Assembly (NCBI GenBank): GCA_933228675.1
Contig: OW121744.1
Coordinates: 60,834,928-60,898,927 of the forward strand
Origin: Stomorhina lunata
Taxonomy: Eukaryota; Arthropoda; Insecta; Diptera; Rhiniidae
Direction: 5' to 3'
Length of the DNA stretch: 64,000 bases
The notes beneath the pieces were generated by a model. It did not search any database, was not told where the DNA came from, and worked only from the letters and a program-made list of their open reading frames with translations. Position numbers and translations under genes: made by a program. Of the stretch, positions 37,661 through 51,061 are shown piece after piece. Positions within the stretch are counted from its first letter, which is position 1. Each line of letters starts with the position of its first letter.

Positions 37661-39059
37661 TTAAACTTGCTTTCAAAATTACAATTTTTTAAATTACAAC
37701 AATATTAAATTGTACAATACAAAATTTATTTAAGAAGATCTGATGATGTTAACTTTTGCCAGTAAATAAACTACCAAATTTTCTTTAAGAAAACAAAATA
37801 ATGAAATCTTGTTAAAATGAATGATTTTTCCTTTGTATGTATTACAACGTCTATTAATCATATTTAATATATATTAGATACTTCATTGACAAGACAATGC
37901 CAGCAAGTGTTTGGTACAAGGCCTATTATGAAAATGAAAAACAAAATTTTTCGACAAAATATAAAAAAAACGGCATTCAAGCAGACAAACAGGCGTTGTA
38001 ACACCAACTACAAAAAAAATGTTTGCAGCAACTGCAACATTTATTGACTACAATGGCAGCAACAAACAAACATAATATAACCAGCAAATTCAATAACAAC
38101 AGCAAATCATGTGAATGAATGCAACGAACTTAAGACAAGTTGAAAAAAGAAAAAAAATGTATATTAAAATTTATTATAAACAAACATTGGCAAAATATTA
38201 ATGGGTTTTGGATTTTGGGAGTTTGTGTTTATTTTTTTTTTGCAAATAGCAAACAAACAACATAAAACAGCTGCGTTTGAGAAAAGGCTAAACGAAATTC
38301 ACACAATTGAAAACAAAATTCAAACAAGCATCTCAGCCATAAAATACACCTCTCCGTCTGATTAAACCATTCACCTACTCGTAGTCTGTAGATAATAAAA
38401 GTCCCTGCACTTGTGGTTTATTTGTCGTTATTTGGTTTCTTTCTTTCTTCTCTTGAATTCGTTGTTAAAATCTAAAATAAACAAATTTGCCAGAAATGAT
38501 TGAATGGATACGTAAGTTAGTAAATGACTATAGCTTTGGCAAAGGTCAATGGCAATGGTGTCATCATCATTTGCAATCATTTGCAAGCAACATCAAACAA
38601 GATGACTTTTAATGGCAAATAAAATTAAAAAAAAAAACCTGGCAATAACTTTGAACATCTTCAATGACGCTGCGATATCTCAGTAAAGCATTTTTTTTGG
38701 TTATTAATTTTTTTATTACCCACTTCTATTAAGTTTTTGAATATTTGCTCTTGTTTTCTTTTGTGCAGTAAAATATTATAGATCATATTTTTAATTATTG
38801 TGGTACTTTTAGGATTCTTTTGGGAAAATTACTTCACCTTTCAAGGTTATTTGTAGTATTTTGTCCATTGTTAATTTTACAAAAAAAGTAATTATTACAA
38901 TAATTGCTAATGGTTTATATCTAATTGTTAAGTAATATTTTTATGAAGTTTTATAGGAATATTTAATAGATTTTTGCAAAAAAATAAATGTGAAACAAAC
39001 TTTAAATCAAGTCATTAATAATAAAATCAAAAGACTTAAGAAGCGAACATGAACATTAA
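37661..39059. other. AT-rich DNA with CAA/CAG patches, no gene recognised
   Basis: Around 38010-38110 there are CAACAGC/GCAGCAAC words typical of fly non-coding DNA. No exon, tRNA or element ends were identified. Confidence 0.4.
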
Positions 39060-39290
39060 TTGTATGGTCAAATGTGTACCGATTCTAATAAAGTTGGACT
39101 CGCTGTCTGACAGTTATCAAAAACTTACCCTTAATAAATTCTAGCGTAATATTTACTACAATTTGATATATATAAGCATTTATCTGGGGCATATTTATAC
39201 GGAAGTTAAATGTGAACCGATTTCCATAAAATTTTATATATATTTATATAGAATTTCTCTATTTCACTTTAAGTTGCCAAGTCTATTATA
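39060..39290 (+). mobile_element. INE-1-like family B fragment
   Basis: The phrases GGTCAAATGTGTACCGATTC, AAATGTGAACCGATTTCC and ATTTATCTGGGGCATATTTA follow the order of the family B copies at 11.6 and 56.2 kb. No ends are preserved. Confidence 0.45.
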
Positions 39291-40059
39291 ATTGAATTAT
39301 AATAGATTTATATATTTCATGGGGTTATATGAGACCTATAACAATGCACAACAGCTAAAAAAGTGCAAAGCCGTGACTTTATGGGTGCTATTCTTCTATA
39401 AAATTGTAGTAAAACCCTATACTCTATTTGGCTTATTTTGTGACCGTTTTATTTTCATGGGCCTTCAAAGTTTCCCAATGTTAGGTGTTATCAGTTTTTA
39501 CCCAATAGCTAATCACTACTTAAAAATATCGCTTAACTATGTTGGGTAAAAAAGAGTATGCTTGATGTTACAAAATATTTTGGTCTCAAAAACTAAACAA
39601 GGTGTTAGGATCATTTTTGAACATAGTATAGATCAATGTATAAGAAATTCAGAAATTTTAATGAACATTTTTTGCAAAAACACTTTTTGCAAAAAATTTA
39701 TATAATTTTTTACATTGTAGTTTTTTCGCAAAAATCTCTAAAACTAAACAAGGTATTATGACCATTTTTTGATACAGTATTGACCAATATCTTAGTAATT
39801 TAGAAATATACCCAGTAAAACTTTTCATTACCAAATAATGAGTTAAACAGTTAAACTATTGAACACGAACTACTTACTCATTCGCTGTTTAAGTCATTAC
39901 ATTAACATGGGGATGTCATTGGAGGCAAGTACTTACCAATTGCAGAAAAGTAATGACTTGGGTAAGCAATTTGAAAGCAGCAACAACAACAGCGACAACT
40001 TTTTTGTTGTTGTTTTATTAAAAACATATATTTTTAAACGAAATACAAAATTTTTTTTA

Positions 40060-40130
40060 TGATCCCATGGGGGCTCGAACCCAGACCCTCCGACTGCTAG
40101 GCAGAGACTCTTCCACTGAGCTACTTCATA
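40060..40130 (-). other. tRNA-like sequence inside ACCCAG element, copy 3
   Basis: This is nearly identical to those at 1753-1823 and 10154-10224, with A box, TAGCA loop and B box intact. The 5' acceptor strand is again unpaired. The same mismatch in all three copies shows that it was already tRNA-like and non-canonical in the founder. Confidence 0.6.
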
Positions 40131-40493
40131 TGTTGAAAACTTAGCAGCTTATAATTAATATAAACAATTTTTATTTTTAGATAAAAAATCATGTGAAAAT
40201 AACTTTGTTTTTCCCTGTTTTTTTTTTGCTTTGTTGTAATTTTTGGAAAAATATTTTTATACGATTTTTTGTAATTATTTTAAAACTTTTTTAAAATTTT
40301 TTTAAAACTTAAATAATTTAATTCTTCTTTTTTGTATAAGTTTTTACATAAGATTGACTCTTACTTACTTAAATGACCTATAGTTACAACCTGTTAAGGT
40401 CAAAGTCCGATCATATTTTCGAATTCAATGGATTTCGATCTTGTGCGAATATTCTCCAATTTTATTGGCCAAGCTGTGAAAAATGTTCCTCTA

Positions 40494-41758
40494 AAGAGTG
40501 TTCTAAAAAAAATATGCATTTATTATTTTAGAAAAAATTTATCCATAGTGCAAGAAATAATTTATTTTTTGATCAAATTAGTTTCTATAGATATGTCAGA
40601 TACTAGAAATTATTAATTTTCAATAGTTATTTCAATCAATATGGACTGCGAAAAAAAAGTTCGTGAAAATATAATTAAAACTTTTCAAAAAAATCCGTCA
40701 TGGACTTTTAAAAAAAAGCTAAAAATTTGAAAGTTGACCCTTGAACGGTTTCTAATGCCATCAGACGGTATAAGGAAACCCTGAGTATTGAAGAAAACCT
40801 GGATCAGGGAGGAAAAAAGGTCCTACAGATATTGGTAAGGCAAAAGAAATCGAGCGACTCTTTCGAAGAGCGCCTAACACTTCTTTAAGAAAAGCAGCTC
40901 GTACTGTGAAATGTTCTACGAATTTTGCACACAGAGTCAAAGCTTATGCTGGACTAAAGACATAGAAAGTCCAAAAGGTTCCAGATCGCAATGCTATAAA
41001 GAACTTAGAAGCAAAAAAACGATCGAAAAAATTGAAGTCTAATTTTATAAAAAAATACACCTGTTGTGTGATGGATGATGAAACATACGTACTGGCAGAC
41101 TTTTCTCAACTTCCTGGTCAAGATTTTCATGTTGCTGATAAACAGGGCAATGTTCGGCAAGAGTTTCGCACAAAAAAACAAACAAAATTCCCTAAGAAGT
41201 TTCTCGTGTGGCAAGCTATTTGCAGTTGTGGCAAAAGAAGTAAAGTATTTGTGGCATCTGGCACAATAAACACAGAAATTTATATAAAGGAGTGCCTACA
41301 AAAACGGTTGTTACCCTTTTTAGGAGAGCACAGAGTGACTACATTTTTTTGGACCGATTTGGCATCATGCCATTATGGAAAAAAGGCACTTGAGTGGTAC
41401 TTAAAGAATAATGTCATTTTTGTACCACGAGAGGCAAATCGACCTAACTGTCCAGAACTTCGGCCTGTGGAAAGGTATTGGGCTCTGGTAAAAAAGGAAT
41501 TGAAGAACACAGGAAAGATTTCCAAGAACATGTCCGATTTTAAGCGCAGGTGGAACACATGCTCCAAAAAGGTATCAGAAGCAACTGTAAAATCTTTAAT
41601 GGGTACTAATGGGTACCCGAGTACTAAGTAAACATTTTAATGCTAAATGATTTTGTATAATATGTCATTATATTTGCGTATTTTGTAGAGTTTTTATATT
41701 AAAAGGTTTGATTTTTATTTAAGAAAATCCAACTACAAATTTTATTTAGAGCACTCTT
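40494..41758 (+). mobile_element. Tc1/mariner element of DD37E type, with TA duplication
   Basis: The terminal inverted repeats are AAGAGTGTTCTAAAAAA (left) and AAGAGTGCTCTAAATAA (right, other strand). The flanking TA at 40492-40493 and 41759-41760 is the duplicated target. Copy 1 of the host element shows the empty site (CCTCTACTTGG, 2174-2184). Its length of 1265 bp is normal for the superfamily. The transposase gene inside is broken in its first half. Confidence 0.9.
40641..41631 (+). pseudogene. DD37E transposase, 5' half broken
   Basis: From 41032 a 199-codon frame holds the catalytic core. The first Asp is in MDDETYVLAD, the second in FWTDLASCHYG and the final Glu in CPELRPVERYW. There are 37 residues between the second Asp and the Glu, the spacing of the DD37E group known from insects. 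Upstream, an N-terminal part begins at the ATG at 40641 with MDCEKKVRENIIKTFQKNPS, but it is interrupted by stops (near 40728 and 40965) and at least two frame changes. RRAPNTSLRKAARTVKCS, the expected DNA-binding region, is still readable. No active protein can be made. Other copies in the genome may be intact. Confidence 0.85.
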
Positions 41759-42391
41759 TACTTGGTCTTTCTTTCGAAGTTTCGGGCATCCTTCTCTTAC
41801 ATTAGGTGGTGGGACATTCTAATTCTAATTTTATCCTCTTCATAGCATTTTTTTCAAGAGAGGGTTACTAGCCCGTAATCCTAACCCATTTTTATCGATC
41901 TTATGGGATAACTCTCGGAACATGTTAACTCACGATATTAATGGGTGTTAAACTAGCTCCCCGGGTGATACATTGAGGAGGTGTGTGTCCACAGTTGAGA
42001 TGAAGGATGACCAAGATAAGTTGGGCTTACCAAGTTAAGACCAATTAGAATCGTGTTTGATATTCAACATCCCCTACATAATCAAAATTGACTCATGATG
42101 GTATTTTTTCCATTAACGTGAGTTAGTTTTACAAATTTTTTTTACAGAAGATAATATTTAAGTTCTTAAAATTCAAAAATCATTTAAAAAGACTCTTTTA
42201 ATAAAAAAAAAAAACTAAAAAAAATTGTTGCCCTTGGTGGGATTTGAACCGGGGCCATTCAGTTTAAATTACCATCTTAATTACAAATAAGTACTTCTGT
42301 AATAACTTATTATTTATTCGAATGGTATGTTATAGTCGTTAAAAGGTAACCAGTTATCAGAGTACTTGCCATTACCAAAGTTTTGCTGGGT

Positions 42392-45300
42392 AAATTTGAG
42401 AATGGATTCTGAAATTTTTATTAACACTTTTGAATAAAGTAGAGTACGCTTTTCTTTAAGTTTAAGTCTTTTTAGGGCCGTGTGACCCAATTTATAGCCG
42501 GGCCCTATTAGATTTTTGCAAAGACCTTAAGAATATTATACGTGATACAATGTAATAAAAAAAGTTTTGAAAGCCATAACAAAATTTTTTAACTTAAATT
42601 TTATGTGAAAAATTTTTAAAATTTTCCGACTTACCAAGAATGATTTGCAATGCAAAAAAAAAAATTTTGGAGTTAACAAAAAAAAAAATGATTTTTTGGT
42701 GTACTTTTATGTGTGAAATGGCATAAAACTCGGTTTACGCGGTAGTTTCGAAAATACCAGGTTTTATAAATCCTGGTATTTTGAAATATTTACATTCAAG
42801 TTTTCGTCATTTACACCTGTCCTTTGTTACACCTATATGGAACACATTAATGAGATGCGAAACTGGAAGTTCTATCAATCCTTATCCATTTTTTTTTTGT
42901 GAAAAGTGGCGTAAACGTGCTTCTTATTTTAGCCGCCATTAAGTAGTATTAGAAGTGACGAAATAACAATTTAAAAAAAATTTAGAGTCAAATATCTCTC
43001 ATAAACTAGTACAGTAACCATGTTTGTTTCGAAAATTTGAATCGGACTAAATTTGCGAAAGTTATACGCATCCAAAAGTTGTATATACCCAAAGTTGGCA
43101 ACTTTGTTAAACTGTAGAGCCCACTGTGCTACAGATAGATGCATCCTTAAACATTGTTCTTCTACTTACGATCCAATATTCGTCAAAATCCGTCCAGTTA
43201 ATACCAAAAAAAAACCCATTTGCACCACTGTGCAATATTTCAATAAATTTTCCTAATTAGAGCAATTTTTATAACGAACATTTTAAGTTTTATTTAACTT
43301 AATACAACTACAAATTTTATTTGGAACATTTTTTTCGATATAAAGGAAATGACTTATGTTGTCAAAAATATAGAAATAAAATATAATTATTGAAACTTTC
43401 TTCCAAAACTTTCCAGCCATAACTAAACTAAAGGTTGCAATTTTAAACAAAAACTCAAAGAAATTCGGTACATGTTAATTTTAGGGACAAGAGATGAACC
43501 CTTTTGTTTCTATGTAAATAGATGCATTATTTTGGCTACGTCACATACAAATAATATTCAGGAAACTACTACATTAATGCTAATAAATGTCAAGTTGAAA
43601 GAGATATGATGACGATGAACATCAACTACTGAACTAAATTTCGTGACAATAAGCAAATATTAAGCTTAAGCTCTCATATAACCTCAAACAGGCTTCGCTT
43701 TTATAATTTCGCTATGGTTAAGCTGTTTCATCTTGTAATGAATTAGACTTTGAAAAAACTCTACTTGCATTTTTTTATCAAGTTGAAGAAAAATTATTGT
43801 TTTCATATATTCACATGGCGTTATAGTTCATCTGGTAGTTTCCTTTTATTTTTTTTGACTTAGCATCTGACGGATGTTCATAAACATATTTTATTTATAC
43901 AATGAAAGATTTTGTTGAGTAAAAATAATAGTAAAACAGATAAAGAAAGATATTTATGAATGAAGGTGTTTTATAAATTTTTAACTAAAGTTGACTAAAA
44001 TTTAAATGAAATCATGTGTAACTGATGACTAAATCTCATAATTGAAGTTCAAATAAGTGGGTGCTAATTTTTTCTTTTTTTGATATGCGAAATGTGAAAT
44101 CTTAGCCCTAATAAAATATTCTAAACACAGTGTGATTGTGTCATTAGTAAATATTTATACTATAAAAAATGCGTGGTTTATTATATCAATTAACTGTGAC
44201 GATCTTTTTCACTAAAATGTTTTTATTTCAGTCAATATATTTAGTTTTGGTCATTAATTTTTGGTCAGTGGCTGAGTTTTAAACCAAATTTAGTAAATGT
44301 TTTTCAAAATATTTATTTAATTTTGTATTCGTTATCGAAAATGGCAATCAATGATTGCCAGTCATTAAACTACAATCCAATAAATTTGATTTGAAATCAT
44401 TACCTAATTTAGTCATCTGCCAAAGGTATAAATTATGTTAATAGAAAGTTTTAAGCAATAGTTTTATTAATTTAAAAATGTTATACTTTTGAATAAGAAA
44501 AAGTTTAGAAAAATTTTAAAGTAAAAAGTTAGTATGAAAGAAAAAGTTGTTTAAGACTGTTTTAATTTCAAACAAAATTTTTCCATAATGTAATAACTAT
44601 AATTTTTGTTGGCCACGTTAGCTTTTCTAAATATTCTTTAAATTAATACAAATACAAATTTTATTCGGAACAATCCTTGATTGATGGATTTTCTGATTTT
44701 TATTTTAATACTAGAGAAAAACACTTTCATTTAAAATATTTTTCCTTTAAACTATTTATGTACTTGCATTCATTACTTATCTTAAAAAACAAAAGACTTA
44801 AGACACAAACTTTTTGCTTATTTTTAACTCTTTCATTAAAACCTGATCTCGTAATATTTAGTATTTGCTTTCAATCTTATTTTCCTTACTAAATTATTAT
44901 AAAATTTTATGTAAATAATTTTCTAATCATTTGAATGAAATAAAAAAAAATATATTTCAAAGCAAAATTAAAAAATGTTTGCGGTTTTAGATAAAATACC
45001 AAAGAAAGAAATGGAAATCAAATACTTTCAATTTTTTTTATGTTTCTTTATTATAAGACTAACTTTATTTGCTATCTTTCTCTCATAATATTCAGCTTTT
45101 TTTATATAAATATTTAATAATACCACAATAGGAACAGCAATAAAAAAATGACATAATACCCACATTCATAGACAAAATGTCACAGACAGAGAAAAATGTT
45201 AAAAAATAACAGCAAATATTGGAGAAATGAAGGAATTAATATTTTATAATAAATATCTAATGAAATAAAGTAAATAATTAAGTTATTTTAAATTTTTTGT

Positions 45301-45429
45301 ATTTAAAAAGTCAAACAATTTTATGTAGCAATAATTAAAAACTAGCAATTAGTATGTATTTTCAGTAAAAAAACAAATTTTTTGGTCCCATGTACAACAT
45401 GTTTCTTCTGAGAGCTAATATTTCCGTAT
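42392..45429. other. AT-rich DNA, no gene recognised
   Basis: A 12-bp stem hairpin lies at 42751-42782 (AAAATACCAGG and CCTGGTATTTT). The frames at 43053-43256 and 44677-44892 have no recognisable domain and poor codon structure. No element ends were found. Confidence 0.4.
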
Positions 45430-45895
45430 GGAAACATTTTTAACAAAAAATTTTTCTATAGAAAAATTTTTAAAAATTTTTCTATGGAAACATTTTTAAA
45501 ATCTTTTGATAAAAATTTTTTTATAGAAAAATTTTTGATAAAAAATTTTCTATAGGAAAATTTTTGATAAAAAATTTTCTATAGAAAAATTTTTGATAAA
45601 AAAACTTTCTATAGAAAAATTTTTGATAAAAAATTTTCTATAGAAAAATTTTTGATAAAAAATTTTCTATAGAAAAATTTTTGATAAAAAATTTTCTATA
45701 GAAAAATTTTTGATAAAAAATTTTCTATAGAAAAATTTTTGATAAAATTTTTTTTTGATAAAAAATTTTTGGTAAAAAATTTTCTATAAAAACATTTTTG
45801 ATAAAAAATTTTCTATAAAAAAATTTTGGATTAAAAAACTTTCTACAGAAAAATATTTAATAAAAAAACTTTCTATAGAAAAAATTTTGCAAAAA

Positions 45896-46018
45896 ATAAC
45901 AGAAAATAACAAAATTGTCAAGATGTATTTATTAAATATGAAAAATTATTCTTATTTGATCTCGATCCGTTACATTATTTATTTAAAAATGTAACAGACA
46001 ATTGATAAAAGTCAAAAA
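45896..46018 (+). repeat. Arm of an inverted pair inside array 4 (left)
   Basis: AATAACAAAATTGTCAAGAT, TTATTTGATCTCGATC and AAATGTAACAGACAATTGAT appear here and, reverse-complemented and diverged, at 47062-47178. The family is unknown. Confidence 0.65.
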
Positions 46019-47061
46019 GGTTTGTTTAAAAAATTTTTTATAAATAAATTTTCTATAGAAAAATTTATTCTAAAAAAGATTTTCTATCGAAAAATTTTTG
46101 ATAAAAAAGTTTTCTATATTAAAATCATTGATAAAAAAGTTTTCAAAAAGAGAAATTTTTTATGAAAAATATTTCCATAGAAATGTTTTTATCAAAAATT
46201 TTTCCATACAAAATTTTTTTATAGAAATTTTTTTTCTATAAAAAATTGTTTATATAAAATTTTGTATAGAAATTTTTTTTTATAAAAAATTGTCTATATT
46301 CTTTATAGAAAAATGTTTTATAAAAAAATTTTGTATAGAAAAATTTTTGATAAAATATTTAGCATAGAAAAATTATTCACAAAAAAATTTACTATAGAAA
46401 ATCTTTTCACAAAAAAATGCTATAGGAAAATTTTTGTTAAAAAACTTTTCTATAGAAACATTTTTGATAAAAAAAAACTTTCCATAAAAAGATTTTTAAT
46501 AAAAAACGTTTCTATAGAAAAATTTTTGTAAAATAAATTTTCTATAGAAAAATTTTTGAGAAAAAAATTTTTTTAACAAACATTTTCTATAGAAAAATTT
46601 TCTATCAAAAAATTTTGAATAAAAAATTTTCTAGCAAAAAATTTTCCATAAAAAAATGTTTCTTTAAAAAAAAAATTTTAATAAAAAAATTTTTGATAAA
46701 AAAACTTTTCTATAGAAAAATTTTTAACAAAAAATATTTTTGATAAAAAAATTTTCTATTGAATAATTTTGGAGAAAAAAAGTTTCCATAGGAAAATTTT
46801 TAATAAAAAAATTTTCTACAAAAAAATTTTCTATAGAAAAATTTTTGTTAAATAATTTTTCTATAGAAAAATTTTTGTTAAATAATTTTTCTATAGAAAA
46901 ATTTTTGTTAAATAATTTTTCTATAGAAAAATTTTTGTTAAAAAAATTTTCTATAGAAAAATTTTTGTTAAAAAAATTTTCTATAGAAAAATTTTTGTTA
47001 AAAAAATTTTTTATTCAAAAATTTTTGTTAAAAAATTTTCTGTAGAAAAATTTTTGGCTTT

Positions 47062-47178
47062 TTATCTATTAATTGGTCTGTTATATTAATAATTAAATGT
47101 AACAGATTTTGGATCAAATGCGAATAATCATTCTTTTTGAATAATATTTATATCCCGACAATTTTGTTATTTGTTGAT
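47062..47178 (-). repeat. Arm of an inverted pair inside array 4 (right)
   Basis: Reverse complement of the left arm, with about 75-80 percent agreement by eye. The array units between and outside the arms keep the same direction, so this is not a simple inversion of the array. Confidence 0.65.
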
Positions 47179-48719
47179 AACAAAATTTTCTATAGAAAAA
47201 TTAAAAAAAAAAAAAATTTTCCATAGAAAAATTAAAAAAAAAAATCCATAGAAAAATTTTTGATAAGAAAATTTTCTATAGAAAAATTTTTGTTAAATAT
47301 TTTCTATAGAAAAATTTTTGGTAAAACATTTTCTATCGAAAAATTTTTAATAAAAAAAAATAATTTTTCAATTAAAAAAAAAAAAATTTCTATAAAAAAA
47401 TTTTTCTTTACAAAAAATGTTTAATAAAAAAATTTTTGATAAAAAAAAATTCTATAGAAAAATTTTTGATAAAAAAAGTTTTCTTTAGAAAAATTTTTAA
47501 TAAACAAAATTTTTAATAAACAAAATTTTTAATAAACAAAATTTTTGATGAAATAAAATTTCTATTGAAAAATTTTTGATAAAAAAAAATTCTATAGAAA
47601 AATTTTCCATAAACAAATTTTTGATAAAAAAATTTCTAAGGAAAAATTTTTGCTAAAAAAAATTTCAATAGAAAAAATTTGTGATAAAAAAAGTTTTCTA
47701 TAGAAAAAATTTTAATAAACAAATTTTTGATAAAAAAAATTCTATAGAAAAATTTCTCATAAAAAAAATTCTATAGAAAAACTTTTGATAAAAAAAATTT
47801 CTATAGAAAAATTTTTGATAAAAAAAATTTCTATAGAAAAATTTTTGATAAAAGAAATTTCTATAGAAAAATTTTTGATAAAAAAAATTTCTATAGAAAA
47901 ATTTTTGATAAAAAAATGTCTATAGAAAAATTTTTGATAAAAAAATTTCTATAGAATAATTTTTGCAAAAAAAATTTCTATAGAAAAATGTTTGATAAAA
48001 AATTGTTGATAAAAAAATCTTCTTTGGAAAAATTTTTTATAAAAAAATTTTCTATAGAAAAATTTTAAATAAAAAAAAATTTTCAATAGAAACATTTTTC
48101 ATAAAAAATTGTCATAGAAAAATTTTTTATAAAAAAAATTAATTCAAAAAAATTAAATCAAAAATTAATCAAAAAAATTAAAAAATTTTGTATACAAAAA
48201 TTTTTTATAAAAAAATTTTCTATAGAAAATTTTTTCTATCAAAAAAATTAAATCAAAAATTAATCAAAAAAATTAAAAAATTTTGTATAGAAAAATTTTT
48301 TATAAAAAAATTTCTACGGGAATTTTTTTTAAAAAAAATTTTCTAAAGAAAATTTTTTATAAAAAATTTTCCATAGAAAAGGATTAATAAAAAAAGTTTT
48401 CTATATTTTCTATAAAAAAAAAATTTTGATAAAAGTTTCCGTTTTTTAATTTTTTTTTATCAAAATCTTTCTATAGAAAATTTTTCATTAAAATTTGTTT
48501 TTAGCTAAATTTTTGATAAAACATTTTCTATAGACAAATTTTTTTATAAAAAAATGTTATATAGAAAAATTTTTTATAAAAAAAATTTCTATAAAAAGAT
48601 TTTGATAAAAAAATTAAAAAACAAATGGAAACTATTTTTAGTATCAGAACTACACATTGAAAAAGTTACCAATTTTAGTTAAAAATATAAAAAACAGTAA
48701 TTCTGCCTACGATTTTTTA

Positions 48720-49015
48720 GTTCTGTTATGGTTGGTAATATTATAACCAATTGTTACCCTTTTTTGGTACTTCTTTGTTACCGATTGAATTGGTTACATT
48801 TTATTCAAATGCAGCTAACGTTTTGTTTCTATTCATTGTACTTTAGGAAATGTTATGTCATTTTCATCCTTTTTTATCCCCTATCGGACATAATTTCAAA
48901 AAAGTACCAAGAGCTTCTCCGCTTGTTTTCATAGCTGTTCAAAACGTAATCTAAATTTTGTTTTTATATGTTTTGCTTTATTAGATATAACTTTTTCGAG
49001 TCCCCCTTTTTACCC
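48720..49015 (-). repeat. Dispersed repeat shared with 54890-55375
   Basis: On the minus strand GGGGTAAAAAGGGGGACTCG, TTTTGAACAGCTATGAAAAC, TTGGTACTTTTTTGAAATTA and CAATCGGTAACAAAGAAGTA occur in the same order as on the plus strand at 54.9-55.4 kb. No coding identified. Family unknown. Confidence 0.65.
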
Positions 49016-50499
49016 CAGTAGCAGCAAAATTTCCAAAAGTCTAATGCAACTAAACAAAAATATAAATTTATTTGAATATTTTGAATTTTTGAGACCCTTA
49101 AAATCCATAATTAAGAATCAAATTTATTTTAAATTTTATATTTATGTATTTAAATTTATTTATTGCTAATTAAAAAGGTCAAGCTAATGAAAGTGAAATT
49201 ATAAACTTAATATTAGGTATTAGGTATTAGATAACTTAACCGAAATGGAGGTCAAATAAAAAAGTAGAAGAGAAGAGGTTTCAAGAAAACGTGAAATAAA
49301 GAAAATTTTCACAAATTCATGTTTATGTAATAAATTGATTACAACGATTACAATATTAACAGAATAACAACAAAACCGATAAATTGTTAAATTTAACATA
49401 TAAATTAGGTTTCTCATATTTTTTGACATTCTTTAAATATTATATTTATTTAAAAATTTTAAAAGGCATAAATTGTACACAAACAATATTTATTTGTAGC
49501 TATCATTGCTACTGTTTGTGTCTTAAGTCTTTTGTTTTAGTATTCATATTTTTATGTTTCTATCAAGTTTTGTTGTAATAAAAACAAACGAACATTTTTC
49601 TATAATATATTTTTAGTTTCTTAAGTGTTCTTATTTCTCAGCTCAAATTATTTCATTCGTAAAAATAGTTTTTTTTTGTTAATTTAATAAAACTTTTATA
49701 TGATTTCTTTACAATTCCACAATTGTCATAAAGCATGAAAACTATTAAAAAAACTAAATATAAATATGTTCGAATATAATGTTTTGTCACAATTTGTCGT
49801 CTTTGTTAAGAAGTTTTGAATATACTCGTATATAAGACTAAAAATAATATTAGAACGAGCAAAAAAGGGTTACAGTCATTGCCCATGTTATGTCAGCAAA
49901 TGTGTTGTATTATATTCTAAAGTATAAAGTATTTAATTTGTTGATATTAACAGCAATATCGTGACACTTTTTTTTAAGTTTTTTTTTTCCATTTTTCTGT
50001 CTAAACGAAATATTAACACTAAGTAATAGATTTTTTTGCTGGCGGTGAATACTTAAGTAATTGCGATATCAAATGATGACAATGTCTTACGTACACAAAT
50101 ACATAATTAATGGATATTTCAAGCGATTTAGTCTGAAAACTAGATTAGTAAATGCTAGAGTTCTAAATTAAGTACTAAAGAATACATTCAAATGTACTTT
50201 AAAATGTGTCACAAGAGGGTTGTATTTTATGTTTCAAGAATAGACATTACCAGTCCTAAGATGTGTCAACTGAAGTTCTTATGTAAAGTTTGGTATTTTT
50301 TTAACAATACACGCACTTAGAACTTTATGATATCAAAAATTCCGAACTTTACTATCAAAAATTGATGATCAAAAATTTTGTAAAAATTCGACTAAGTTTT
50401 ACTATATTTTGGAAAGAATCCTATTAAACATTTTTATTTGTTTTCGATTTATAATCATTTGACTGTCTCGCGCTTATATGAGGAACAAGCTAGCCTGAG
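49016..50499. other. AT-rich DNA, no gene recognised
   Basis: Frames at 49220-49429 and 49384-49578 overlap on opposite strands and have no recognised domain. No terminal repeats were seen. Confidence 0.4.
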
Positions 50500-50645
50500 T
50501 TGTAGGCCTTATTAAGTACATGACAAATAGTGCAAAAACATTTCAAAAATCCATACAAGTTTAAGAGTTATACGCAAAAAACCCGATTTTTATGAGGTTC
50601 GTTAACTTATCGACCCGTAGCTCAGCCAGTTTGCATCCTATACAA
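50500..50645 (-). repeat. Dispersed repeat shared with 10535-10658
   Basis: The reverse complement gives ACGGGTCGATAAGTTAACG, TTTGCGTATAACTCTTAAAC and ATTTGTCATGTACTTAATAA, collinear with the copy at 10.5 kb. Confidence 0.55.
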
Positions 50646-51061
50646 TTTTTTGACAGCAGATTCAAGAGGACAGATTGCGACAGAATTTCATATTACTTTT
50701 GATACATTTGTAAATCAAAAGTATTTTTTTATGTCTAGAATATCTAAAAAAAACAAAATTTGCCCATTTATTTGACTTAAGTAGCTTTTTATTGCTTATT
50801 CTTATATGAGAGCTCATAAAACTTTATATCAATGTAATAAGAATTTAGTTCCTTATAAAACATGGTTTTCATTTTTTACATCAAATGAAAAATCTTAAAG
50901 TTATGAAGATTTTCATAAACCGACTAGGCCATGGTAATACGGAATGTAAACATTTTTACAAACATACATAATTCCCACGATATTCCAATTGGAACAAGGG
51001 GTACTTCTCTCAGACAATGAGCTGCATCCGATTCTATTTTTTAGAATCATTGAAAGAGACC

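Larger units (their letters stand above)
39810..42391 (+). mobile_element. ACCCAG-ended element, copy 3, interrupted
   Basis: It runs from ACCCAGTAAAACTTTTCATT to AAAGTTTTGCTGGGT, collinear with copy 1 except for a 1265-bp transposon at 40494-41758 inserted at a TA. Without the insertion it would be about 1.3 kb like the others. Confidence 0.8.
45430..48615 (+). repeat. Minisatellite array 4, 29-bp units (TATAGAAAAATTTTTGATA)
   Basis: Roughly 100 units of 29 bp contain CTATAGAAAAATTTTTGATA followed by AAAAATTTT. The core TTTTCTATAGAAAA is itself a palindrome. Local homogeneous runs occur, such as identical GTTAAATAATT variants at 46840-46940 and GATAAAAAAAATT at 47780-47900. Two non-array segments (45896-46018 and 47062-47178) interrupt it. 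Frames with FSIEKFLL repeats are translations of the array. Confidence 0.9.

Noticed and set aside
41005..41567. Minus-strand frames over the transposase
   Set aside because: These are shadows of the plus-strand catalytic core.
46313..47045. Frames with FSIEKFLL repeats (also 51992-52279, 18705-18950, 20683-20910 and 30108-30290)
   Set aside because: Each follows the unit of its minisatellite array and has no start context or domain.
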